From contig UQSL01000006.1 of the NCBI GenBank assembly GCA_900543705.1, forward strand, positions 1 to 44,577: a stretch of DNA of 44,577 bases. Reading direction: 5' to 3'. Position 1 is the stretch's first letter; the number at the start of each line of letters is the position of its first letter. The DNA comes from an uncultured Oscillospiraceae bacterium. Its GTDB lineage: Bacteria; Bacillota; Clostridia; Oscillospirales; Ruminococcaceae. Of the stretch, positions 30,429 through 38,665 are shown in pieces. A model generated the notes under the pieces. The model was not told the DNA's origin, made no database searches, and saw only the letters and a program-made list of their open reading frames with translations. The position numbers and the translations under genes are program-made.

Positions 30429-32648
30429 CTATTCCAAAATCCCGCTGGATTTCTTAAGGAAGTAGGCGAGATTGGAATACCGTAGGGTTTTGCGGTTGTT
30501 TGTGACCATCTGGGCAATGCTCTGCTGCTGGCCTACTAGAATCAACAGCTTTTTCGCGCGCGTCACCGCCGTGTAGAGCAGGTTGCGATAGTACAGCTTA
30601 CTGTGGCTGCCGAACAGCGGAATAATCACCGCTTCAAACTCACTGCCCTGGCTTTTATGGACTGTCACCGCATAGGCCAGCTCGATTTCATCGAGCTGGT
30701 CAAAGGAGTATTCCGCCAATCTGTCGTCAAAGCGAATCCAGATAGTCGAAGAAGGCCTGTCAATCTCTTCAATAAACCCGATGTCTCCGTTGAAGATACC
30801 GGCTCCCTGCTCTCCCCCGTCCGTTTTATAGGGGATGTCATAATTATTTTTCACCTGCATGACCTTGTCCTGCTCCCGGAACACTCTCGCTTCAAAGGTA
30901 AGCTCCGCCTTGTCCTGCGACTTCGGATTGAGCGCCTGCTGCAAATATTTATTGAGCTGCTCGGTTCCAATTTCCCCGATCCGGCTCGGGCAGAGCACCT
31001 GGATATCCTTCACCGGGGAGTAGCCGTAGCTGTTTGGAAGCCTGCGGCGGCACAAGTCCACTACCGTCGCCGCCGTCTGCTGCATGTTGGGCGAAGGGAG
31101 AAAGAAAAAGTCGTTGTCATGCTTGCGCAAATCTGGCATCTCGCCGGAGACGATGGCATGTGCATTGGTGATAATCAGGCTCTGTGCGGCCTGTCGAAAA
31201 ATCTCGTTGAGCTCTACCACGGTGACACATTCGCTGTCAATCAAATCCTTAAGCACACAGCCCGCACCGACCGGAGGAAGCTGGTTTGCGTCCCCGACCA
31301 AAATCAGCCGGCAGGTGAGTTTCATCGCCCGCAGCAGGGATTCGAAAAGCGTGACATCCACCATCGACAGCTCGTCCACAATGATAACCTGAGCGTCGAT
31401 GGGATGCTTCTCATCCCTGGCAAAGCGCACCTCCCCGGAGGTGGTGTACTCCACCTCCAGCAGGCGGTGGATGGTTTTCGCCTCACAGCCGGTGATTTCA
31501 CTCATGCGCTTGGCCGCGCGTCCGGTCGGCGCGGTCAACACCACCTTGTCCCCCTCTTCCTTAAACAGCTCTATCATTGCGTTGATGGTCGTCGTCTTAC
31601 CGGTACCCGGCCCACCGGTCAGAACCATCAGGCCCTGGGACAGCGAGGTGGCGATGGCCCGGCGCTGGTTTGCCGCATAGGTCTTGCCCGTGCTCTTTTC
31701 CAATGCGTCGATGCGTTTGTCCCAGGTTTGCCCGTTGTCCGGGAAAAAGGACTGGATCATTGTGATACGGTCGGCGATAAAGGTCTCCGCCCGGTACATC
31801 TGGGGCAGGTAGATGTAATCCCTTTCGTTTACCGTGACCATCACCAGGTTTTCCTCGGTAATATTCTGACCGATGATTTCCTCTACAAGCATTTCATCCA
31901 CTTCCAGCAGCTTCGCCGCCGTCTCCGCCAGGCGGTCGAGCGGAAGGCAAGTATGTCCGTTGAAGGTGTTTTTGCGCAGCACATAGACGATGCCGGCAAA
32001 CAGACGGTGCGGGGAAACATCCGACATGCCGAGGCGTTCTCTGATTTCATCCGCCTTGGTAAAGGTGAGATCAATGCCGTTCGAGCAAAGCAGGAAAGGG
32101 TTGTCCTGAATAAGTTCAATGGCGGCGCTGCCGAACATCCGCCACACCCGAATGGAGTAGATGGGGAGAATTTGAAACTGTGCCATAAAGGACATGACCG
32201 CGCGCACGCCGAAAATCTTATTGAATTCCTCCCGTATCTGCTCAGCACGCCGGTTGGTGATGCCGCGCACCTCGGTCAGGCGCTCCGGTTCGTTTTCAAT
32301 GACCGTGAGTGTATCATCGCCGAAACGCTCAACGAGCCGCCGGGCCGTGACCGGCCCGACCCCTTTAAGTGCGCCGGAGGAAAGATACTTTAATATCGCG
32401 TTTGCGGTGGCGGGGAGACTGCGCTCACAGGTGAGCGCTTTGAACTGGTGTCCGTACTGCGGATGGGAGGTAAAATAGCCGCTGAGTTTTACCTCCTCGC
32501 CCTCCGCAATGCCATACAGTTCTCCAACCGCGGTCAACAGATCCCCCTGGTAACCAAGCTCCACCACGGTAAAGCCGCTTTCTTCATTTTTATAGATAAT
32601 GTTTTCCACCGAGCCTTCGATGGAGACGATTTCCTTTGTCTGTTCCAT
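30429..32648 (-). CDS. recD2: ATP-dependent RecD2-like helicase
   Basis: This 739-residue SF1B 5'-3' helicase lacks RecBC partners and acts in DNA repair and fork maintenance. An N-terminal OB-like domain and helix-hairpin-helix repeats (GVGPVTARRLVERFGDD, VRGITNRRAEQIREEF) precede the motor. Walker A is LTGGPGTGKTTTIN, DELSMVD is motif II, GDANQLPPVGAG is motif III, and ELAYAVTVHKSQGSEF and YTAVTRAKKLLILVG are motifs V and VI. The length is typical of RecD2. Confidence 0.94.
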   Translation of the reverse strand: MEQTKEIVSIEGSVENIIYKNEESGFTVVELGYQGDLLTAVGELYGIAEGEEVKLSGYFTSHPQYGHQFKALTCERSLPATANAILKYLSSGALKGVGPVTARRLVERFGDDTLTVIENEPERLTEVRGITNRRAEQIREEFNKIFGVRAVMSFMAQFQILPIYSIRVWRMFGSAAIELIQDNPFLLCSNGIDLTFTKADEIRERLGMSDVSPHRLFAGIVYVLRKNTFNGHTCLPLDRLAETAAKLLEVDEMLVEEIIGQNITEENLVMVTVNERDYIYLPQMYRAETFIADRITMIQSFFPDNGQTWDKRIDALEKSTGKTYAANQRRAIATSLSQGLMVLTGGPGTGKTTTINAMIELFKEEGDKVVLTAPTGRAAKRMSEITGCEAKTIHRLLEVEYTTSGEVRFARDEKHPIDAQVIIVDELSMVDVTLFESLLRAMKLTCRLILVGDANQLPPVGAGCVLKDLIDSECVTVVELNEIFRQAAQSLIITNAHAIVSGEMPDLRKHDNDFFFLPSPNMQQTAATVVDLCRRRLPNSYGYSPVKDIQVLCPSRIGEIGTEQLNKYLQQALNPKSQDKAELTFEARVFREQDKVMQVKNNYDIPYKTDGGEQGAGIFNGDIGFIEEIDRPSSTIWIRFDDRLAEYSFDQLDEIELAYAVTVHKSQGSEFEAVIIPLFGSHSKLYYRNLLYTAVTRAKKLLILVGQQQSIAQMVTNNRKTLRYSNLAYFLKKSSGILE

Positions 32649-32715
32649 GAAACCTGTTTCTCCTCATCCTTTTACAACCACTATTTAGTATAATACAAAC
32701 GGCGGCTTTTTTCAA

Positions 32716-33051
32716 TCACACGTTCTGTGATATCAGATTGGTCAATTCCTTGGCTTCGCATAACTCGATTTCCGGCCGGTCCTTAAGGAAAAGCGAACAG
32801 ATACGGCGCGTCTCCTCATCCATCCCGCAGTCGACAACAATGATGCGAATATGGCGGCTTCCTCCGGAATCCGCTTTTTTCAGCAGGGCGCGCAGCAGGT
32901 ATTCCACATCCTCCCGGTGCCCTTTCACCGGGTAGAGTACGACACAGTTGGATTTGGCGGGAGGAAGGACCGTCCAGGATTTTTCCCACAAAAACACAAT
33001 GAGAAGTGCCGCAGCAAAACTGAGCAGGATAAACACTATGTACATCAGCAT
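32716..33051 (-). CDS. Small membrane-anchored protein of unknown function
   Basis: This 111-residue product has one N-terminal membrane helix (IVFILLSFAAALLIVFLW). A small alpha/beta domain (CVVLYPVKGHREDVEYLLRALLKKA, then RIIVVDCGMDEETRRICSLF) resembles the first half of a glycosyltransferase fold without a DxD pair; this is not a firm family match. The start follows GAGGTGAG. It lies 67 bases upstream of recD2 on the same strand and may be co-transcribed. Confidence 0.55.
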   Translation of the reverse strand: MLMYIVFILLSFAAALLIVFLWEKSWTVLPPAKSNCVVLYPVKGHREDVEYLLRALLKKADSGGSRHIRIIVVDCGMDEETRRICSLFLKDRPEIELCEAKELTNLISQNV

Positions 33052-33161
33052 ACAAACTCACCTCAAAATATTCTATGCCGGGAAAAAGCCCTCCGTCACA
33101 CTCCTGCACCCTTTTGGCGGAAAGCCTCTAAAAGTACCACTTGATGAGACGTAATCCCCTC

Positions 33162-33190
33162 TTGACTTTCTTTACCGTCCATCCTATAAT
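33162..33190 (+). promoter_or_regulatory. Promoter of the AbrB-ATC hydrolase pair
   Basis: TTGACT, a 17-base spacer and TATAAT form a strong vegetative promoter. The -10 box is inside the left half of a 47-bp dyad (33183-33229). Confidence 0.85.
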
Positions 33191-33229
33191 ACATACAAAT
33201 ATGAATTTCATACTTATATGTATTATAGG
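33183..33229. promoter_or_regulatory. 47-bp dyad operator overlapping the promoter
   Basis: The sequence is symmetrical around position 33206. Each arm is 23 bases and 21 of these match. The outer 13 bases (CCTATAATACATA) are perfect, and the centre is TATGAATTTCATA. It covers the -10 box and the transcription start, and ends 15 bases before the regulator gene. It is a natural binding site for the AbrB-like protein encoded next to it. If transcribed it could also fold. Confidence 0.75.
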
Positions 33230-33244
33230 GCAGGAGGCCAAACC

Positions 33245-33475
33245 ATGAAAATACCGGAAGGGCACTATATCTTTGGAACGGTGAAAGTTGGGGAACGCGG
33301 GCAAATCGTCATTCCAAAAGAGGCGAGAGAGGTCTTCCAGATCAAAGCAGGCGACACCATGATTGTTCTGGGAGATGAAAAATGGGGGATCGCTGTGACA
33401 AAGGCGGATGTTTTGGAAAAACACGCGTCCGACGTATTTCGGAAAATAGCGGAGGCACAAAACGATGACGATTGA
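33245..33475 (+). CDS. AbrB/MazE/SpoVT family DNA-binding regulator
   Basis: This 76-residue protein has the swapped-hairpin beta-barrel domain (GTVKVGERGQIVIPKEAREVFQIKAGDTMIVLGDE; the RGQIVIPKEAR core is the family signature). A C-terminal helix probably mediates oligomerisation. The ATG at 33245 follows AGGAGG. The gene overlaps the next one by 11 bases, so the two are translationally coupled. An antitoxin-like role is possible, but the partner is an enzyme family, not a known toxin. It is likely an autoregulator acting on the dyad 33183-33229. Confidence 0.88.
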   Translation: MKIPEGHYIFGTVKVGERGQIVIPKEAREVFQIKAGDTMIVLGDEKWGIAVTKADVLEKHASDVFRKIAEAQNDDD

Positions 33476-34070
33476 TAAGACAGCACTCTCTTTCTTACAG
33501 GAAGACTGTATACAGGAATTTGGAGAACAAGAGGGAACCGAAATCTTTCAGCAGACAGCGGAACAATACCGGGAACTATTGGAGCAGGCGGATTATCGCG
33601 GCAGCGACGTCATCAAGGAGCATTTGCAGCAAAAGCTGTATCCCCCCATGGCGTACTATAAAACTCTGCGCAATCGCGGTATTACGCAGGACGAGGCGCT
33701 TATCCTCGTGAAAAGGGAGACCCACAAGGCCGCCCTGATCAAAAAGGGGAAGATGCAAAAACTGGCGAAGCTTCCCTTTGCCTATCCCATTTACCGAATG
33801 GGTGTCAAAAGGTTTATGAAAAAGAACTTCCCCGATGAAGGTTGGGAAACCCAGTGGGTACAGTGCAGCGCAAAGGAAATCCATTTTAACCTCCGCAAGT
33901 GTATCTACTGGGAGCTGTCGCAAAAGCACGGCTGTCCGGAGCTTTGCTGCGTATATTGTGAAAACGACGACATTTCCTTTTCTGGCCTGCTGCCGAAGAT
34001 CCGCTTTTTACGTACCGGGACCTTGGGCACAGGCGCAAACGATTGCGACTTCCACTTTTATAACCGGTAG
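33465..34070 (+). CDS. L-2-amino-thiazoline-4-carboxylate (ATC) hydrolase family protein
   Basis: This 201-residue protein is of the ATC hydrolase family, named from an enzyme that opens a cyclic cysteine precursor to S- or N-carbamoyl-cysteine. The central segment and C-terminal block (CPELCCVYCENDD and GANDCDFHFYN) match the family. ATC hydrolysis in this organism is not proven, and the natural substrate may be another thiazoline. The gene overlaps the AbrB-like gene, a common pairing in Clostridia. Confidence 0.75.
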   Translation: MTIDKTALSFLQEDCIQEFGEQEGTEIFQQTAEQYRELLEQADYRGSDVIKEHLQQKLYPPMAYYKTLRNRGITQDEALILVKRETHKAALIKKGKMQKLAKLPFAYPIYRMGVKRFMKKNFPDEGWETQWVQCSAKEIHFNLRKCIYWELSQKHGCPELCCVYCENDDISFSGLLPKIRFLRTGTLGTGANDCDFHFYNR

Positions 34071-34209
34071 CTTATGTTTCTCCACAAGCAGATCATCCGC
34101 TTTCCCCCTGTTTCTAAATTCACAAAGCCGCATGCCTGCCGTACCGACTCAGTACATGATGGGAAATCAACCGCGCTTTCTCACACTCCGGATTTATCCA
34201 AAAAATCCC

Positions 34210-34238
34210 TTGACAGAAAAGTAACGGGGAATTATAAT
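34210..34238 (+). promoter_or_regulatory. Promoter of ribU and its FMN riboswitch
   Basis: A consensus TTGACA, 17 bases, TATAAT lies immediately before the riboswitch aptamer. Confidence 0.88.
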
Positions 34239-34254
34239 AAGGATAATTTCAGTG

Positions 34255-34394
34255 TCTGTTTCAGGGCGAGGTGCAATTCCTCACCGGCGGTGATAAGGCA
34301 AATACGCTTTTTAGTCCGCGAACATGCGTCCACGCATGCCGATGTGGTGAAATTCCACGACCGACGGTATAGTCCGGATGAGAGAAACGGATTA
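34255..34394 (+). ncRNA. FMN riboswitch (RFN element)
   Basis: The conserved RFN blocks are present in order: AGGGCGAGGTGCAATTCC, ACCGGCGGTGAT, AGTCCGCGA, TGGTGAAATTCCA, ACCGACGGT and AGTCCGGATGAGAGAA. The aptamer binds FMN and switches off the riboflavin transporter gene downstream through the terminator at 34427-34460. Confidence 0.97.
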
Positions 34395-34426
34395 TGGAGT
34401 TCTTTTGACTTCCATAAAACGCGGTT

Positions 34427-34460
34427 ACGCCCATGAAATGAAATTTCATTTCATGGGCGT
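34427..34460 (+). terminator. FMN riboswitch expression-platform terminator
   Basis: ACGCCCATGAAATGAAA with its complement is a perfect 17-bp hairpin, followed by CTTTATTTTT, 42 bases before the ribU start. Confidence 0.85.
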
Positions 34461-34502
34461 CTTTATTTTTCCTTGGTACAGACCTCATATGGAGGTACAA
34501 AC

Positions 34503-35066
34503 ATGAACACATCGTCAACCACCCGTAAGCTCACTACCATGGGACTGCTCGTCGCCATCTCGATCGTCCTCGTCTGGATGATTCATTTTCCCATCTTCCC
34601 GGCAACCGCCTTTTTGGAATATGATCCGGCGGACATCCCCATCATTTTCGCCACTTTTCTTTACGGCCCACTCAGCGGCTTTTTACTGACTGTCATCACT
34701 TCGGTGATCCAGGGCGTCACGGTGAGTGCGCAAAGCGGTGTCTACGGCATCATCATGCACATCATCGCAACCGGGTGTTATGTCCTCATCGCCGGGCTTA
34801 TCCATTCCAAGTGGAAAACCCTCAAAGGGATGATCGGAGCTCTCGCGTGCGGGACACTCTGTACGGCAGCGGTGATGGGAGTCGCCAACATCTTCATTAC
34901 TCCTCTTTTTATGTCCGTACCGACACAGGCTGTCATGGAGCTCCTCTGGCCGTTCATCATCCCCTTTAATCTCATCAAGATGGCTGTAAACTCTGTCTTT
35001 GCCGCCCTTTTGTACAAGGGGCTCGAAAAAACGCCGTTTTTCGGACATCATACCGCAAAATATTAA
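34503..35066 (+). CDS. ribU: Riboflavin ECF transporter S component RibU
   Basis: RibU is the substrate-binding membrane subunit that captures riboflavin; the shared EcfT and EcfA genes must lie elsewhere. The 187-residue protein has six membrane helices and the RibU-type motifs FLEYDPADIPIIFATFLYGP and SVIQGVTVSAQSGVYGIIMH. The ATG at 34503 follows TGGAGG. An FMN riboswitch lies directly upstream, which confirms the substrate. It is monocistronic. Confidence 0.93.
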   Translation: MNTSSTTRKLTTMGLLVAISIVLVWMIHFPIFPATAFLEYDPADIPIIFATFLYGPLSGFLLTVITSVIQGVTVSAQSGVYGIIMHIIATGCYVLIAGLIHSKWKTLKGMIGALACGTLCTAAVMGVANIFITPLFMSVPTQAVMELLWPFIIPFNLIKMAVNSVFAALLYKGLEKTPFFGHHTAKY

Positions 35067-35075
35067 AATTTGTCG

Positions 35076-35104
35076 TTGACAGGAACAAAATTACCCGATA
35101 TAAT
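35076..35104 (+). promoter_or_regulatory. Promoter of metK and its SAM riboswitch
   Basis: TTGACA, a 17-base spacer and TATAAT precede the S-box aptamer by about 17 bases. Confidence 0.88.
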
Positions 35105-35120
35105 AAAAGCATAATTGAAT

Positions 35121-35216
35121 ACCTTATCAAGAGTGGTGGAGGGACTGGCCCTTTGAAACCCGGCAACCTGTCAGACGACAAGGTGCTAATTCCAGCGGTA
35201 AAACGAGAGATGAGGA
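35121..35216 (+). ncRNA. SAM-I riboswitch (S-box leader)
   Basis: The canonical S-box sequence CTTATCAAGAGTGGTGGAGG is followed by ACTGGCCC, GAAACCCGGCAACC, AAGGTGCTAATTCCAGC and GAGAGATGAG closing P1. The aptamer binds SAM and promotes termination at 35233-35258 when SAM is abundant. Confidence 0.97.
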
Positions 35217-35232
35217 ATTTTGAGCAGTCATC

Positions 35233-35265
35233 AAAGCGTCTCGTTTTCGAGACGCTTTTCTTTTT
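35233..35265 (+). terminator. SAM riboswitch terminator
   Basis: AAAGCGTCTCG and CGAGACGCTTT form a stem followed by TTCTTTTT, between the aptamer and the metK start. Confidence 0.85.
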
Positions 35266-35300
35266 GCCTAGCCAAGTTTATAAAAAGAAAGGAAGATTCC

Positions 35301-36479
<1,179 letters not shown>

Positions 36480-36493
36480 TTAAGTTAAAACTT

Positions 36494-36522
36494 GGAAGGG
36501 CCGTCTCTGACGGCCCTTTTTT
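36494..36522 (+). terminator. Terminator after metK
   Basis: GGGCCGTCTCTGACGGCCC forms a GC-rich hairpin followed by six T. Confidence 0.88.
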
Positions 36523-36629
36523 CTCTCCCATAAAGGCAAAGGAATGCGTAACATCGAAGCGCACACTATCAGGAATGCAGACGTTTTTTCCTCTATCATA
36601 GTTACGCAAAGGAGCAAAGCGATGATTGG

Positions 36630-37078
36630 ATGAAAGGCCTTCAGCGGGCCATAGATTATGTAGAGGAACATATTACCGAACCCATCGATTATGAGAAAGT
36701 AGCAAAGCAGGCCTATTTGTCAAGCTTTCATTTTCAGCGAGTGTTCAGTATTGTATGTGACTTTACACTGGGCGACTATATCCGCATGTGGCGGCCCTCT
36801 CTTGCCGGAAACGAGCTCGCATCCTCCGGAATCCGGGTGATTAACGCCGCCATGAAGTATGGTTACGATACGCCGGAGAGTTTCAGCCGTGCATTTACCC
36901 GGATGGAATCACTTCCTCCCAGGCAAAGCATGCCGGCGCAGCCCTCAAATTCCGCTTTAAATCTGATTTGAACAACAGATATACACCGATTTTTTCCCAA
37001 CAAAAATTATGGAACATCGGGCTCTTGGGAATTAAAAGCTTGCCCATTTCCGGTGACAAAAAACAGGAGAAACGCTGA
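36630..37078 (+). pseudogene. AraC-family transcriptional regulator, frameshifted
   Basis: The first 90 or so residues are the two helix-turn-helix units of an AraC/XylS DNA-binding domain (AIDYVEEHITEPIDYEKVAKQAYLSSFHFQRVFS, then VINAAMKYGYDTPESFSRAFTR). At about 36904 the frame breaks. The next frame continues GITSSQAKHAGAALKFRF, as usual in this family, then reads to a TGA at 37076-37078. A normal member has a C-terminal GyrI-like effector domain, lost here. The start is also unclear. In-frame codons upstream read SDDW, while the ribosome binding site is too far from the annotated ATG. Confidence 0.75.
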
Positions 37079-37098
37079 TAAGCGCTTCTCCTGTTTTC
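37063..37098. terminator. Bidirectional hairpin between decayed regulators
   Basis: AACAGGAGAAACGC and GCGCTTCTCCTGTT form a 13-bp stem with one mismatch and T-rich tails on both sides. Confidence 0.7.
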
Positions 37099-37099
37099 C

Positions 37100-37255
37100 T
37101 TCGGTTATTTGATTTTCCACTGCAACCCAGATTTCACAGCTGTAATCAGGATTGCTTATATCTGCCGAGGGATAGGCTTCAAAATCTGTTTCACCACATA
37201 CATCATAAAAAACATAATCCCGGCTATCGTTTTTTACTACTTTGCCCTGTACTTA
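37100..37255 (-). pseudogene. Remnant of a GyrI-like effector-binding domain
   Basis: The minus strand encodes DYVFYDVCGETDFEAYPSA and then NPDYSCEIWVAVEN. This matches the last strands of GyrI-like/AraC effector-binding domains (DxExYP...D...DY-x-x-EIWIPV). Upstream, the same frame meets a stop codon and no start can be found, so only a fragment remains. It faces the AraC pseudogene, which is on the opposite strand, so it is not simply its missing half. Confidence 0.6.
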
Positions 37256-37319
37256 AGGTAACAGCCTTTTCGACAGAATATTCCCCCAGTGGTACAGCCA
37301 GAGATTATCATATCACATA

Positions 37320-37352
37320 ACAAAGATCAGGGAGAAATCTCCCTGATCTTTG
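37320..37352. terminator. Terminator after tuf
   Basis: AAAGATCAGGGAGA and TCTCCCTGATCTTT form a 14-bp stem just beyond the tuf stop, ending the str operon. Confidence 0.88.
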
Positions 37353-37371
37353 TAGTTCTGTTAGACAGAAA

Positions 37372-38571
37372 TTACTCGTTGATCTTGGTAACGACGCCGG
37401 AACCAACGGTACGGCCACCCTCACGGATAGCGAAACGGAGGCCTTCCTCGATCGCGATCGGAGTGATGAGCTCAACGTCCATCTCTACGTTATCGCCAGG
37501 CATGCACATTTCAACGCCCTCCGGCAGAGTGATAACGCCGGTAACGTCCGTAGTTCTGAAATAGAACTGTGGTCTGTAGTTGTTGAAGAACGGAGTATGA
37601 CGGCCGCCCTCTTCCTTCTTCAGAACGTAGACAGAACCATGGAATTTGGTGTGCGGATGGATGGAACCGGGTTTGCAAAGAACCTGTCCACGCTCGATCT
37701 CTGTACGCTGGATACCACGGAGCAGAGCACCGATGTTGTCGCCAGCCTCAGCATAGTCGAGGACCTTACGGAACATCTCGATACCGGTAACGACGGTCTT
37801 CTTCTTCTCATCAGAAAGACCAACGATCTCAACCTCATCAGAGGTATTGAGCTGTCCACGCTCAACTCTACCGGTAGCAACGGTGCCACGGCCGGTAATG
37901 GTGAAGACATCCTCTACAGGCATCAGGAACGGCAGGTCAGCTTTACGCTCCGGAGTCGGAATGTAGCTGTCAACAGCGTCCATGAGCTCAAGGATTGGTT
38001 TGTAAGCCGGATCGTTCAAATCGTCTGGAGCTTCCAGAGCCTGGAGAGCAGAGCCTTTGATGATAGGAATATCATCGCCAGGGAACTCATATTCCGTGAG
38101 GAGCTCACGGATTTCCATCTCGACGAGCTCAAGCAGCTCAGGATCGTCGACCTGGTCCGCTTTGTTCATGAAAACAACGATATACGGAACACCGACCTGA
38201 CGGGAGAGCAGGATGTGCTCACGGGTCTGCGGCATCGGGCCGTCAGCAGCAGAGACAACCAGGATCGCACCGTCCATCTGAGCAGCACCAGTGATCATGT
38301 TCTTTACATAGTCAGCATGTCCCGGGCAGTCAACATGTGCATAGTGACGATTGTCGGTCTCATACTCAACATGTGCGGTGTTGATTGTGATTCCACGCTC
38401 TCTCTCTTCCGGAGCCTTATCGATCATATCATATGCTTCGTACTGAGCCTGGCCTTTGAGAGCCAGAGTCTTGGTGATAGCTGCAGTCAGAGTGGTTTTG
38501 CCGTGGTCAACGTGACCAATGGTACCAATGTTAACGTGTGGCTTGGTACGTTCGAATTTAGCCTTTGCCAT
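37372..38571 (-). CDS. tuf: Translation elongation factor Tu
   Basis: It delivers aminoacyl-tRNA to the ribosome. The 399-residue protein has G1 GHVDHGKTT (residues 19-27), the G2 region, G3 DCPGHADYV and G4 NKAD. Domains 2 and 3 have the standard KPGSIHPHTKF and GVITLPEGVEM segments. AGGGAGG precedes the ATG. It lies after fusA and also has its own promoter (38620-38648). Confidence 0.98.
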   Translation of the reverse strand: MAKAKFERTKPHVNIGTIGHVDHGKTTLTAAITKTLALKGQAQYEAYDMIDKAPEERERGITINTAHVEYETDNRHYAHVDCPGHADYVKNMITGAAQMDGAILVVSAADGPMPQTREHILLSRQVGVPYIVVFMNKADQVDDPELLELVEMEIRELLTEYEFPGDDIPIIKGSALQALEAPDDLNDPAYKPILELMDAVDSYIPTPERKADLPFLMPVEDVFTITGRGTVATGRVERGQLNTSDEVEIVGLSDEKKKTVVTGIEMFRKVLDYAEAGDNIGALLRGIQRTEIERGQVLCKPGSIHPHTKFHGSVYVLKKEEGGRHTPFFNNYRPQFYFRTTDVTGVITLPEGVEMCMPGDNVEMDVELITPIAIEEGLRFAIREGGRTVGSGVVTKINE

Positions 38572-38619
38572 TTTACTGTTCCTCCCTTAATCTAAATAAG
38601 CTTAGGACTCACTTACTGT

Positions 38620-38648
38620 ATTGTAGCAAGTATTGTTTTAAAATTCAA
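38620..38648 (-). promoter_or_regulatory. Internal promoter of tuf
   Basis: The minus strand reads TTGAAT, 17 bases, TACAAT, about 50 bases before the tuf start, in the gap after fusA. Confidence 0.65.
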
Positions 38649-38665
38649 GGTTTTTAGGCCTAAAA

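Noticed and set aside
30603..32393. A 596-residue open frame opposite recD2
   Set aside because: It is the antisense shadow of recD2; the composition is His/Arg/Gln-rich and no domain is recognisable.
33218..34070. AbrB-like gene and neighbour as a classical toxin-antitoxin pair
   Set aside because: The downstream protein matches the ATC hydrolase family, not a PemK/VapC-type toxin. The antitoxin idea is kept only as a possibility.
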